DNA of 64,000 nt from DAOUAT01 sp964551735 (GTDB lineage: Bacteria > Chloroflexota > Anaerolineae > CG2-30-64-16). Shown one piece after another: positions 50,883-59,722 of the stretch. Below the pieces are notes generated by a model that searched no databases, was not told the DNA's origin, and was given only the letters and a program-made list of their open reading frames with translations. Position 1 is the first letter of the stretch; each line of letters begins with the position of its first letter. The stretch is taken from contig CAZKEF010000004.1 in assembly GCA_964551735.1 (NCBI GenBank), positions 62,001 through 126,000 on the forward strand. Direction: 5' to 3'. A program made the position numbers and the translations under genes.

Positions 50883-52550
50883 TTACTTCCCCAACTCGCG
50901 ACGCAGCATCTTGCCGATGGCACTCTTGGGCAACGAGGCCCGGAACTCGACGTACTTGGGCACCTTGTAGCCGGTCAACGCTTGCTTGCAGAACTCACGG
51001 ATCTCCTCGACCGTGGCGGTTTGGCCCTCGCGCAGCACCACGTAAGCCTTCACCGCCTCACCGGCGTGCGAGTCGGACACGCCGGCCACGCCCACTTCAG
51101 CCACGGCCGGGTGCTTGGCGATTACCTCTTCGACCTCGCGGGGCCACACCTGGAAGCCGCTGGGCTTGATCACGTCCTTTTTGCGGTCCACGATAGCCAG
51201 GTAGCCGTCCTCGTCCAGGAAGCCCAGGTCGCCGGTGAAGAGCCAGCCGTCCCGCAGCATCTCGCGCGTGGCGTCCGGCCGCTGCCAGTAGCCCAGCATC
51301 AACTGCGGCGCGCGCACGACGATCTCGCCGATCTCGCCCTGGGGCAGGTCTTGCAGGCCGGTGTCCGCGTCCACGATGCGCAACTCAATGTCGGTGACTG
51401 GCATACCGACGAAGCCGGGCTTGAACTTGCCCTCGACAGGGCTGATCACCGCGCCCATCATGGTCTCCGTGAGCGCGTACCCCTCGACGATGCGGCCGCC
51501 GGTAAGGGCCTCGAAGCGCTCTTTGGTGTCCAGCATCAGCGCCGCCGCGCCGGAAATGCACAGCTTGATGGAGGTCATGTCAACCTGCTTCGATTTCACC
51601 TTGGGGTGGTTGAGCAGCGCGTTGAACAGCGTGGGCACACCCGGCACGAAGGTGGGCCGCTCCTTTTCGATGTTCTTCAGCACATCGTCCAGGTCGCGCG
51701 GATTGGGGATCAGCACGATGGGGCTGCGGCCCAGCAGCGCCACGGCCTGCACGCCGACCGCGGCGAACACGTGGAAGAGCGGCAGGCTCCCCAGGAAGCA
51801 GTCGTTCCACTCCTCCAGCACGCTGCCGAACCAGGCCCGAATCTGCAGGCCGGCCATTACCAGCGCCTGGTGGGTGGCGTAGGCCGCCTTCGACATGCCG
51901 GTGGTGCCGCCGGTGAAGAGGATCAGGCCAGGATCGGTCGGCGAAACCGCCACGTTCGGCCGGCCCTTATGCGCGTGCTCGCGGATCAGGTCCGCGAACC
52001 AGAGGTCGCCATCGCGCAGGCTGACCCGGTGGCCTTCCTTCTTCTCCTTGAGCAGCATGAAGAGCACCATCAGCGGCTTGGGCAGATACTCGCGGATGTT
52101 GGTGGCGATGACCCGCTTGAGCCGGGTCTTGGCCTGCAGCGCCTTGATCTTCTCGTAGAACAGCGTGAGGACGATGATGGTCTCTGCACCGCACTCGTTC
52201 AGCGCGTGCTCCAGCTCGGGGCCGGTGTACAGCGGGTTGATGGACGCCACGATGGCGCCGGCCTTCCAGACGGCAAACTCGGCAATAACGAATTGGGGTG
52301 TGTTGGGCATCAGGATCGCCACCCGATCCCCCTTCTTGACCCCTTGCGCCACCAGGGCGGTCGCCAGGGCATCGCTGCGCCACTCCAATTCGCCGTAGGA
52401 GATGCGCTCGCCTTTGAAGATCAGGGCCGGGTGGTTGGGCCGGAGACGGGCCGTCTCGGCGACGTGGTCCATCAAGGTGATGGATGGGTACGGGTGGAGC
52501 GTGGCCGGCACGCCTGCGTCGTAGTGGCTGAGCCAGGGCTTCGAGACCAT
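50883..52550 (-). CDS. Long-chain acyl-CoA synthetase / AMP-dependent ligase
   Basis: A 555-residue adenylate-forming enzyme. The AMP-binding motif is LILFTGGTTGMSKAA; GYALTETMMGA, GWLFTGDLGFLDEDGYL, and DRKKDVIKPSGFQVWPREVE (linker and A8) follow. The catalytic lysine is near the end (PKSAIGKMLRREL). It would activate fatty acids for beta-oxidation or lipid synthesis. Related activity: the DECR-type reductase and thioesterase at the start of the window. Confidence 0.93.
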   Translation of the reverse strand: MVSKPWLSHYDAGVPATLHPYPSITLMDHVAETARLRPNHPALIFKGERISYGELEWRSDALATALVAQGVKKGDRVAILMPNTPQFVIAEFAVWKAGAIVASINPLYTGPELEHALNECGAETIIVLTLFYEKIKALQAKTRLKRVIATNIREYLPKPLMVLFMLLKEKKEGHRVSLRDGDLWFADLIREHAHKGRPNVAVSPTDPGLILFTGGTTGMSKAAYATHQALVMAGLQIRAWFGSVLEEWNDCFLGSLPLFHVFAAVGVQAVALLGRSPIVLIPNPRDLDDVLKNIEKERPTFVPGVPTLFNALLNHPKVKSKQVDMTSIKLCISGAAALMLDTKERFEALTGGRIVEGYALTETMMGAVISPVEGKFKPGFVGMPVTDIELRIVDADTGLQDLPQGEIGEIVVRAPQLMLGYWQRPDATREMLRDGWLFTGDLGFLDEDGYLAIVDRKKDVIKPSGFQVWPREVEEVIAKHPAVAEVGVAGVSDSHAGEAVKAYVVLREGQTATVEEIREFCKQALTGYKVPKYVEFRASLPKSAIGKMLRRELGK

Positions 52551-52719
52551 CGGAGTCCTCCTTTGGAACAGGGTCAGTCAACGGATAAAACGGCGCGGCG
52601 CGGGAGCACCGGTTGATTAAGCAGTCTAACCACAGTTGCAGCGTATTTCAGTGAGCACAATCACACTACAAGAAACACGCAGACAACGCATCCCCCACGG
52701 CAAGCACGACGCCGCCAGC

Positions 52720-53508
52720 CTACGCCTCCCGACCCAGCATCAGTGGCGCCAGGCGGTTGACCAGGCCGGCGCGAGCCAGGGACGCGATGACGCGGTTGAG
52801 GAACCCGGGCACGCAGATCACCTGCCCACGCTCGAGGCCGCGCAGCGAATCGACCACCACCGCGGGCGCGGCGCCCCACAGGAAACGCGGAAACGCGCGG
52901 TGACCGGCGCCGACCCGGTCGGTATGGCTGTGGAACTCGGTGACGGTGAACCCGGGGCATAACGCTTGCACACGCACGCCATGCTGCCGTGCTTCCGCAG
53001 CCAACGCCTGTGAAAAGGTCACCAGGTACGCCTTGGTAGCGCAATAGTTGACGTTGTCGGGCAGCGCCATAAACGCGGCCACTGATGCCACATTGATAAT
53101 GCCGCCCAAGCGCCGCGCGATCATCCCCGGCAGGGCCGCGCGCGCCAGGCGCATGGGCGCCATCACGTGGACGTTCAGCATATCGGCCTGGCCGGCCACG
53201 TCGGCCCGGGCGAACGCGCCGCCGATGCCGAAGCCGGCGTTGTTTACCAGCAGATCCAGGCGGGGCAGGCCGGCGATGCACGCCTCCACTTGGGCCACGC
53301 CCGCCGGGTCGGCCAGGTCGGCGATCAACGGCTCGGTCGCAATGCCGTGACGATCGGCCAGCTCCCCGGCCAGCGCGGCCAGCCGCTCCTGCCGGCGGGC
53401 GACCAGGATCAGGTCATGCCCGCGGCTCGCCAGTTGGCGGGCAAATTCCGCGCCCAACCCGCTGGACGCGCCGGTGACGAGGGCAATGCGACGTCCAACC
53501 TCCACCAT
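52720..53508 (-). CDS. Short-chain dehydrogenase, DltE-like
   Basis: A 262-residue classical SDR with LVTGASSGLGAEFA, LVNNAGFGIGG, and the active-site YCATKAYLVTFSQALAAE (Tyr-x3-Lys). The group includes short-chain acyl-modifying dehydrogenases of unknown substrate. ATG at 53508 follows GGAGG; the segment before it is tandem-word repeat. Confidence 0.86.
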   Translation of the reverse strand: MVEVGRRIALVTGASSGLGAEFARQLASRGHDLILVARRQERLAALAGELADRHGIATEPLIADLADPAGVAQVEACIAGLPRLDLLVNNAGFGIGGAFARADVAGQADMLNVHVMAPMRLARAALPGMIARRLGGIINVASVAAFMALPDNVNYCATKAYLVTFSQALAAEARQHGVRVQALCPGFTVTEFHSHTDRVGAGHRAFPRFLWGAAPAVVVDSLRGLERGQVICVPGFLNRVIASLARAGLVNRLAPLMLGREA

Positions 53509-53529
53509 CCAACCTCCAACTTCCAACCC

Positions 53530-53973
53530 CTACTTCGGCGCGTGGGGTGCGGGCCACATGGGCGACTTGTGACAGTGGACGAGCTGCCAGCCAGCCCTCC
53601 GCCGGTGAAAGACCCGCGTCTCGTTGTGCTCGGTGTGGCGCACGCCGTCGTCGGTGGTGTAGCGCATTAACAGCGTGTAGGTGAGGACCGCCACATCGCC
53701 GTAAACCTGGACCTTCGGCTGCAGCACCTCGTGCTCCACCTCATAACGCTCCCCGCGTCCCCGCCGCGCCTCGGCCGCGCGGAAGTTGGCCGCGGTCTCC
53801 CGCAGATGAAAATTCAACCCGTCAATCCGCTGCGTGCTGATGTACCACTCGTAGAAGGTCACATCCTCCCCCGTCGTCGCCGTATAGGCCTCCAGATCCC
53901 CCGCCCAGATGCTCTTCAAATGTGCATCCAGGACCCCCAACAGTTCCTGTTCAACCGCAGCCTCGCTGCCCAT
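53530..53973 (-). CDS. NTF2-like (SnoaL/CaMKII-association type) protein
   Basis: A 147-residue cone-fold protein: VEQELLGVLDAHLKSIWAGDLEAYTATTGEDVTFYEWY, VQVYGDVAVLTYTLLMRYTTDDG, NETRVFHRRRAGWQLVHCHKSP. Such proteins bind small ligands or act as association domains; function unknown. The ATG at 53973 is chosen because upstream sequence is tandem-word repeat. Confidence 0.8.
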   Translation of the reverse strand: MGSEAAVEQELLGVLDAHLKSIWAGDLEAYTATTGEDVTFYEWYISTQRIDGLNFHLRETAANFRAAEARRGRGERYEVEHEVLQPKVQVYGDVAVLTYTLLMRYTTDDGVRHTEHNETRVFHRRRAGWQLVHCHKSPMWPAPHAPK

Positions 53974-53984
53974 CACGCCCCCTT

Positions 53985-54052
53985 CCGTTCCCTGAGTTGC
54001 CCAGGTTCCCCTCTCGCCTTGTCTCCCCAGCTCCTTGTCTCCCATCCTCCCC
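53985..54052. repeat. Tandem-word cluster
   Basis: GGGAGACAAGGAGC-type words on the minus strand (CTTGTCTCCCCAGC, CTTGTCTCCCATCC). Similar words form the in-frame insertion in the DGR target at 13928-13978. Confidence 0.6.
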
Positions 54053-54517
54053 CTACACCCCATGCACCCGCGGCTTATCCGGCACGATCTGCTCCGCCAG
54101 CACATTGGCCTCGGCTGCCAGGATGATGCCGGTAGCGTAGTTGCGCCGGACCTCCGGCACGTCCTCCCACTTGCCGCCTTCCTTGAACAAACGCAGCACG
54201 TTGCTGATGCCCCAATTGTAAGCAACCAGCATCCAGTAAGGCTCCGTCCGGCCGACCTTCGCCAACTGCTCCTTGATCCACGCCAGGTAGGCGCCGGCAA
54301 CGGTGATGTTGCTCTCCGGGTCGAAGGGATCATATACGCCGACCTTGACCGACCATTCGTTCCATGTAGCGGATACGATCTGCATCAGCCCCATGTCGCT
54401 GGCCGCGCCCACGGCCAAGGGATCGAAACGGCTTTCGCGAAAGCACTGTTCCACCATCAACCGCCAATCCAGGTCGTATTTGGCCGCCACCTGTTGAAAG
54501 ATGTCCTCGTAGGGCAT
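54053..54517 (-). CDS. Lytic transglycosylase (SLT domain)
   Basis: A 154-residue protein that is essentially one SLT/goose-lysozyme-like domain. Catalytic Glu28 is in CFRESRFDP; GLMQIVSATWNEW and VAGAYLAWI, LVAYNWG match the remaining motifs. No signal peptide is visible in this frame, so it is either exported by other means, activated at lysis, or its start is misjudged. Confidence 0.86.
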   Translation of the reverse strand: MPYEDIFQQVAAKYDLDWRLMVEQCFRESRFDPLAVGAASDMGLMQIVSATWNEWSVKVGVYDPFDPESNITVAGAYLAWIKEQLAKVGRTEPYWMLVAYNWGISNVLRLFKEGGKWEDVPEVRRNYATGIILAAEANVLAEQIVPDKPRVHGV

Positions 54518-54831
54518 GGGTCATGGCCTCCATATCTGCGTTGTACGTTTCGGAACGCCCTCATTCTAACACGGACAGGAGTCAACGCCAACGCAGCGCA
54601 TCCCCGGGCGGAGTCATCGTGTGGCGGGCACCCTGCCTGGCGACTGAAGTTGCGGCAACCTGTGCAAGGTCGGCTCTTCCAAATCGATTTTGCAGCGATA
54701 GGCGCAGCGTCAACTGCCGGCCTGCGCGGTCAGCCGCAACTCGAAATCGCACTGAACGCATAGGTACAGATAACCTTTGTTGGCGCCTACCGTCACTTGT
54801 GAAGCGTACAGGAATGTGCTAAACTGCTGTT
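54518..54831. repeat. Intergenic region with a copy of the 9193-9361 repeat
   Basis: Bases 54606-54757 align with the core at 9193-9361 (GAGTCATYGTGYGGCGGGC, CTGAAGTTGCGGC, GCAAGGTC, TAGGCGCAG, GGTCAGCCGCAAC). The remainder is the nuoE promoter (below) and unremarkable sequence. Confidence 0.7.
54797..54825 (+). promoter_or_regulatory. nuoE promoter, probably leaderless
   Basis: TTGTGA (54797-54802), 17 bp, TAAACT (54820-54825) with TGC before it (extended -10). The ATG at 54832 lies only 6 bases after the -10 box and has no ribosome binding site, so the mRNA probably begins at the start codon. Confidence 0.65.
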
Positions 54832-55317
54832 ATGAACCCCAGCCTTCCTACCCATCAGCCGGCCGGTGCTGGCCTCGTTGACCCGGCAAAAGAAGCCATG
54901 CTCCTGGCCGCATTGTACCTGGCCCAGGAACAGGCCGGCTATTTGACTCCTGATGCCATCCAACGGGTTGCCCGCCGGCTAGGCTTGAACCCCGGGCAAG
55001 TCTACAGCACCGCCAGCTTCTACACGCTGTTCCAGACCGAACCGGTCGGCCGTTATGTCATCCAGGTGTGCAATGGCCTTTCGTGTTATCTGTGCGATGG
55101 CGCAGAGAAGGTGGTTGATTACATCGCGGACAAATTGGGCATCGGGCCAGGCCAGACCACGGCCGATGGGCGCATCACGTTGGAGATCGTGGAATGTCTT
55201 GCCTCGTGTGGCACTGCGCCAGCCATGCGCATCAATGATCAACTTTACGAGAACTTGACGCCGACGGCCATTGACCTCATCCTGGAACGGCTGATGGGGG
55301 AGGTTGGAAGTGCCTGA
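54832..55317 (+). CDS. nuoE: NADH dehydrogenase subunit E-like 2Fe-2S protein
   Basis: A 161-residue thioredoxin-fold ferredoxin. The cluster ligands are Cys80, Cys85, Cys122 and Cys126 (C-x4-C and C-x3-C), as in NuoE. It passes electrons from the flavin subunit encoded next. No other complex I subunit is in the window, so this pair may serve another NADH-linked enzyme (hydrogenase, formate dehydrogenase or bifurcating complex). Confidence 0.92.
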   Translation: MNPSLPTHQPAGAGLVDPAKEAMLLAALYLAQEQAGYLTPDAIQRVARRLGLNPGQVYSTASFYTLFQTEPVGRYVIQVCNGLSCYLCDGAEKVVDYIADKLGIGPGQTTADGRITLEIVECLASCGTAPAMRINDQLYENLTPTAIDLILERLMGEVGSA

Positions 55318-56560
55318 GTGGAAACCCGTCCTGCTGGCCAACGTCCAGCGGCCCAACTCGGAGAGAATCGGCACGTACCTGGCGCACGGCGGGTACCAGG
55401 CGCTGCGCAAAGCCCTGGCCATGGTGCCGGAGGCGGTCATCGCCGAGGTGAAGGCATCGGGCTTGCGCGGCCGGGGCGGGGCCGGCTTCCCCACCGGCGT
55501 CAAATGGGGCTTCATTGACAAAAATGCACCGGTGAAGTACCTGGCGGTCAACACCGACGAGGGCGAGCCCGGCACCTTCAAAGACCGCCTGATCGTGGAG
55601 CGCGACCCCCATGCCATCCTGGAGGGGGTCATCATTGCGGCCTATGCCATCGGCGCGCAGCGGGCCTTCGTCTACATCCGCGGCGAATTCTTCCTGGGCG
55701 TCAAGCGGTGGATCAAAGCCATCGCTGACGCCTACCAATACGGCTTCCTAGGCAAAAACATCCTGGGCAGCAGCTTCGACCTGGATGTGTCGGTGCATCG
55801 CGGGGCTGGCGCCTACATCTGTGGCGAAGAAACCGCGATGCTCGAATCGCTGGAAGGCAAACGCGGGGAACCGCGTTTGAAACCACCTTACCCCGCCCAG
55901 GTAGGCTTCTGGGGCCAACCTACCATCGTGCAGAACGTCGAAACTCTGGCAAACATCCCGCACATCATCCTGCGCGGCGCGGCCTGGTACGCCAGCATCG
56001 GTACGGAACAGAGTAAAGGCCCCAAAATATTCTGTATCAGCGGCCATGTAAATCGGCCAGGCAACTACGAGCTGCCCATGGGCACGCTGTTGCGCGAGAT
56101 CATCGAGCAACATGCCGGCGGCGTACGTTACGGTCGCCGCGTCAAGGCCGTCATCCCCGGCGGCGCCTCTACCCCCATGCTCACAGCGGACAAACTGGAT
56201 GTGCCGATGGCGTTCGAAACGTTGGCCGCGGCTGGCTCGGCGCTCGGCACCGGTGCGATTGTGGTGATGGATGAGGCCACTGACATGGTGGAGGTGACGC
56301 GCCGGATCACCAGCTTCTTCGTGCATGAGTCGTGCGGCATCTGCGTGCCCTGCCGCCTGGGTGGCAAGCGCATGTTGGAACGGCTGGATCGTCTGGCCGC
56401 CAACACGGGCACACCGAAAGACCTGGCCGAGCTGGAGCAGCTCACCCACGGGATCAGTGGCCTTACTTTCTGCCCAATGGGTACCGGCATGTGCGAGCCG
56501 GTGACATCGGGACTGAATCTGTTTCGCAACGAATTCGAGCAGAGGATCACTCGGCAGTAG
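55310..56560 (+). CDS. nuoF: NADH dehydrogenase subunit F-like flavoprotein
   Basis: A 416-residue NADH-binding subunit. GLRGRGGAGFPTGVKW binds FMN, VNTDEGEPGTFKDR and the GAYICGEETAMLESLEG block bind NADH/FMN, and SCGICVPCR plus a later FCPMG give the 4Fe-4S ligands. GTG at 55310 follows GGGGGAGG and overlaps the nuoE stop, so the two are coupled. Confidence 0.93.
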   Translation: MPEWKPVLLANVQRPNSERIGTYLAHGGYQALRKALAMVPEAVIAEVKASGLRGRGGAGFPTGVKWGFIDKNAPVKYLAVNTDEGEPGTFKDRLIVERDPHAILEGVIIAAYAIGAQRAFVYIRGEFFLGVKRWIKAIADAYQYGFLGKNILGSSFDLDVSVHRGAGAYICGEETAMLESLEGKRGEPRLKPPYPAQVGFWGQPTIVQNVETLANIPHIILRGAAWYASIGTEQSKGPKIFCISGHVNRPGNYELPMGTLLREIIEQHAGGVRYGRRVKAVIPGGASTPMLTADKLDVPMAFETLAAAGSALGTGAIVVMDEATDMVEVTRRITSFFVHESCGICVPCRLGGKRMLERLDRLAANTGTPKDLAELEQLTHGISGLTFCPMGTGMCEPVTSGLNLFRNEFEQRITRQ

Positions 56561-56705
56561 GGGCGGATCTTGCACCCACCCTGCTTGTATGCGCCTGTCA
56601 GGGCGACCGCAAAAGCCTGCCCTGAGCGCAGTCGAAGGGGTGCGCCCATAGCTGAGCCAAACTAATCAACCACAGACAACGCGAGCACTCGCAGGGAGTC
56701 CGAAC

Positions 56706-57182
56706 ATGACTGAGAGAATCAAAGTCGGTGGCGTGATTCAGAACGATCAGATCGCCAGCATCAGCGTATTGGCCGTGAAAGATCGGCCTGGCATTGCAGC
56801 CGCGGTGCTGGAAGCGTTGGGACAGCACGGGCTCAACGTGCAGTTCGTGGTGCAGGTCATTGATCACCAGGACCATGACCAGATGGTGTTATGCGTTGAC
56901 CGGGCCGACCTGCCCAATTGCCTGGCTGCTATTGAAGCGTTGCGGCCCGATCTGCAGCCGGCGGCCGTCGTCTCGCGGCCTGAGGTGGCCTCCATCGCCA
57001 TCTTCGGCCCCGATTTCCGGGAGCGGCCCGGCATCGCCGCCCGGATGTTTCGCTCCCTGGCCGAGCGTCACATCAACATCCTGGCCATCAGCACCTCAAT
57101 CTCGACGGTCAACTGTATCATCGAGCTCGCGCGCCTCAAGGATGCTTACGCAGCCATTTGCGAGCATTTCGACGTGCCTTGA
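56706..57182 (+). CDS. Free-standing double ACT-domain protein, aspartokinase-type
   Basis: A 158-residue protein of two ACT domains arranged as in the regulatory half of aspartate kinase (DRPGIAAAVLEALGQHGLNVQFVVQ…, ERPGIAARMFRSLAERHINILAISTSISTVNCIIE). No kinase domain is attached. It probably binds an amino acid (Lys, Thr or similar) and could modulate an enzyme encoded elsewhere. Confidence 0.85.
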   Translation: MTERIKVGGVIQNDQIASISVLAVKDRPGIAAAVLEALGQHGLNVQFVVQVIDHQDHDQMVLCVDRADLPNCLAAIEALRPDLQPAAVVSRPEVASIAIFGPDFRERPGIAARMFRSLAERHINILAISTSISTVNCIIELARLKDAYAAICEHFDVP

Positions 57183-57185
57183 GTA

Positions 57186-57208
57186 GGGGCAGGCCTTGCG
57201 CCTGCCCC
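57186..57208. terminator. Hairpin after the ACT-domain gene
   Basis: GGGGCAGGC, loop CTTGC, GCCTGCCCC, two bases after the stop codon, followed by a mildly T-rich tract. A plausible terminator; GTAGGGGCAGG strings are also a dispersed repeat type. Confidence 0.5.
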
Positions 57209-57266
57209 GTTGTCTTTGCCTCTTGCCCTATTGCCCTTTGCGCCTGCGCTCAGGGATCAAACGATG

Positions 57267-57536
57267 CTACCGCAACACCAACGGTAGATACACATAGGTC
57301 GTACCAGGGCCCCAATAGCCCCAATACAACGTAAGCGGCGCCGCACTGGACAGTGCAGCCACCGGCTGGCCGATCGTGCCGTTAATGGCCAGGGGACCCG
57401 AAGAGCGAGCCAGCTCCCCGCCGCTGAAGATCCAGCGGTCCAAACCCAGAACGCCTGATGGTTCCAGCACTGCCGAGACGCTGAACAGCACCAGACCGGT
57501 GAGCAGAAGCAACAGCCAACAATCCCTGCGTTTCAT
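57267..57536 (-). CDS. Small secreted protein with C-terminal YLPLVLR, cassette B
   Basis: An 89-residue protein with a signal peptide (WLLLLLTGLVLFSVSA). It shows the same pattern as 8669-8944: RW, GG, SGPLAINGTIGQPVA, LTLYWGYWG, and the exact tail YLPLVLR at the C-terminus. TGAGGAGGTGA precedes the ATG. It follows its large partner by 11 bases. Confidence 0.78.
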   Translation of the reverse strand: MKRRDCWLLLLLTGLVLFSVSAVLEPSGVLGLDRWIFSGGELARSSGPLAINGTIGQPVAALSSAAPLTLYWGYWGPGTTYVYLPLVLR

Positions 57537-57547
57537 GGCTCACCTCC

Positions 57548-59236
57548 TCATGGTGCTGTTACATCAACGGGTACGACCTGCTGCAGTGCGCCGGCTGTGC
57601 CGGCCAGCTCCGGATGAAGATTAACGTCGTTATCGGCCCAGGACGCGCGTGCCAAACGATCCACCTCATAGCCAGCGCGCTTCGCCACGATCCGATAGGA
57701 GAACTCGACTGCCGGGTCGCCATCGCGCAGCCGCACCTCGAAGCCGGTTGCACTCCGGTTCGTCACGTAGATCTCCGCGTCGCCATAGGCCTGCAAGAAC
57801 ACGTGGTATGGCACAGCCAGGTTTACCGTCTGTGCGAACAGCGGGTCAATCGTGATCGTGGCCGCGCCCGCCGCCAGCTTGCCGAACCCGTAGTCTGCGA
57901 ACCACACCTCGGTGGCTTCCTCGCTGTAGAGCAGCCGGCTGCCGTCATCCGTGGCCACCACACCGCTCTTGGTGCCGCCGACCACGCTCAGGCCCGATTT
58001 CCCGGCGGGTGTGGACACGTAGACCCCGTTCCCGCTAGAAGCAAAGTACCCGGCCCAACCGCTAGGGGAGTCGGTGTCGCCATAGACCCCTATTGACCAG
58101 GAGCCCGTGGTTGCCTTGTTCCAGCCAATTACGCCATAGCCGCCATCAGTTTTGCTCAGCCCCACGACACCGTTGTTGCCACCGAACTGGCCGCCCGGTA
58201 TCCAGAACAACGTTTGATCCGCCGGGCTGTAGCCGCTCCTGAAGCCGGCCACCCCGGCGCCGGTCGAGCCGTTCGCGCCGTAGACGCCCGCGCCACCGCT
58301 GGAGGCCGTCGTGCCGTAGACTCCATGCGCTGCGCCGCTGGTGGCGTTAGTCCACCCTTGCACACCATGGGTTGCGTCACTGCGCCCCGATACCCCGTAG
58401 CCGTTGAGGCTGTAGCCGTACACGCCGCTGTGGCCTGTCACTTCCGAGCGGCCGGTGACACCGTCGTGGGTGGTGGATTCTCCGTACACACCCTCGACCG
58501 TGCTGCTGGTGCCGTATACGCCGATGCCCTTGCTGCTGTAGAAGTACCCACCCTTGGCCGAACCTGAGGAAGCAAACGCGCCGCCGAAGACACCGGAGTC
58601 CGAGGATCCCGTGCCTGTCGTATCACCATACACGCCCTGGTTGGTGCCCGTGCCCCAGATGGCATCGTAACCCGCTGCCGTCGTGATCGCGCGCAGCGGA
58701 TAACCGGAGGCGGCGCTCTGCAAGAGAAGCACGTCACCCGTGTCCGCGCCGATGATATCCGCGCCCGGCATCAGGCTCATGGCATACGGGACCGCCAGGA
58801 TCTGCCGGCGGCCCAGGTCACGCCAGACACCGCCTGCATCCTTGGCGCGTACGCCGAGCCACAGTGCGCGGCCATTGATCTGACTTGGCCCCCAGGTCAG
58901 CGCGACGCTGAACTGCCCTTTACTCACCGCCACGGTCGGGGTCAAGGTGCTGCCCACCTGCGCCCCCCCACTGGCCGCATCCCACAGCTTGAACTCCATC
59001 TGTCGGTTGCCGCTCACCGGCGCGCCGTTCTCGGTCAACACGCCTTGGTAGTAAAAGCCGGCCGCCAGGTCGGCTTCGACCGCCAAGGGCGACGCATCCG
59101 CGGCGAGGGGTTGCGTCCCGGCATCTTGGGCTGCCGGCCCCATCCCGCCTTCAGGCCCCTGAGCCAGGCTGCCGCCGGTCACCGTCAGCAGCAGCGCCAA
59201 TGCCAACAGCGAAGCTGAGATCCGCTGAGCACGCAT
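57548..59236 (-). CDS. Secreted repeat protein, cassette B large gene
   Basis: A 562-residue exported protein. After the signal peptide (residues 1-25) comes the module shared with the 7464-8654 protein: FYYQGVLTENGAPVSGN, KLWDAASGG, LAVPYAMSLMPGADI. Then about 15 short glycine repeats of the GVYG/GVSG/GVTG type follow (residues ~200-400), and a C-terminal beta-rich domain (FAQTVNLAVPYHVFLQAYG, ATGFEVRLRDG). The repeat part resembles fibre or beta-solenoid proteins. AAGGAAGG precedes the ATG. Confidence 0.8.
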   Translation of the reverse strand: MRAQRISASLLALALLLTVTGGSLAQGPEGGMGPAAQDAGTQPLAADASPLAVEADLAAGFYYQGVLTENGAPVSGNRQMEFKLWDAASGGAQVGSTLTPTVAVSKGQFSVALTWGPSQINGRALWLGVRAKDAGGVWRDLGRRQILAVPYAMSLMPGADIIGADTGDVLLLQSAASGYPLRAITTAAGYDAIWGTGTNQGVYGDTTGTGSSDSGVFGGAFASSGSAKGGYFYSSKGIGVYGTSSTVEGVYGESTTHDGVTGRSEVTGHSGVYGYSLNGYGVSGRSDATHGVQGWTNATSGAAHGVYGTTASSGGAGVYGANGSTGAGVAGFRSGYSPADQTLFWIPGGQFGGNNGVVGLSKTDGGYGVIGWNKATTGSWSIGVYGDTDSPSGWAGYFASSGNGVYVSTPAGKSGLSVVGGTKSGVVATDDGSRLLYSEEATEVWFADYGFGKLAAGAATITIDPLFAQTVNLAVPYHVFLQAYGDAEIYVTNRSATGFEVRLRDGDPAVEFSYRIVAKRAGYEVDRLARASWADNDVNLHPELAGTAGALQQVVPVDVTAP

Positions 59237-59722
59237 GACACACCTTCCTTTCGGAGTACCCTGAATGGTTCAAAAGTTTGAGGACGATACGTATCAGACG
59301 AAACGGGAGACGGTCAGACGCCAACGCGCAGGCGAGAAGCGCTGGCCGATCCGCCAGCAAGGAGGTGGGGGACGATGTAATAGCCCGTTCACGGCTATTG
59401 AATAACCGCGCACAACGCTCTGCAATGTCCTTGCGGCTCTGCACTTACGCAAGCCGATTCAGCGTGCTCAAAGGGCAATCCAGGCCAGAACTAATAACAA
59501 TTCTCGCGCTATTCTATAGCCCTGTCAATAGCGGCTGCAATCGCGATCGAGGTGCGTTTGACGTTGGACGCAGGTAGCAGTGGGTTCTGCGTTGGCATGC
59601 ATCCCCGGATGGGGATGTCTAACGCAAATGAACAGGTTGACAATCAGTCGGTTTGGGTGTAGCCTCACTGCCGAAATAACGTCACCGGCCTTGTATGACA
59701 TAGGCCCCATAGGGAGTACCTC
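59237..59722. other. Divergent intergenic region
   Basis: 486 bases between the repeat-protein gene (-) and the mannosidase gene (+). A 7-bp inverted repeat AATAGCC…GGCTATT spans 59379-59399, and ATAGCC/CAATAGCG words recur near 59515-59532. The centre is more AT-rich than the genes. It must hold both promoters, but no clear consensus boxes are visible. A 99-residue open frame at 59278-59577 has no protein-like features. Confidence 0.5.

Noticed and set aside
48893..52616. Large plus-strand frames (447 and 599 codons) opposite the ThDP enzyme and acyl-CoA ligase genes
   Set aside because: His/Gly/Arg-rich antisense translations without domains; the minus-strand enzymes are clear.
59278..59577. 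99-codon plus-strand frame in the divergent intergenic region
   Set aside because: No ribosome binding site, atypical composition, and it covers the expected promoter region.
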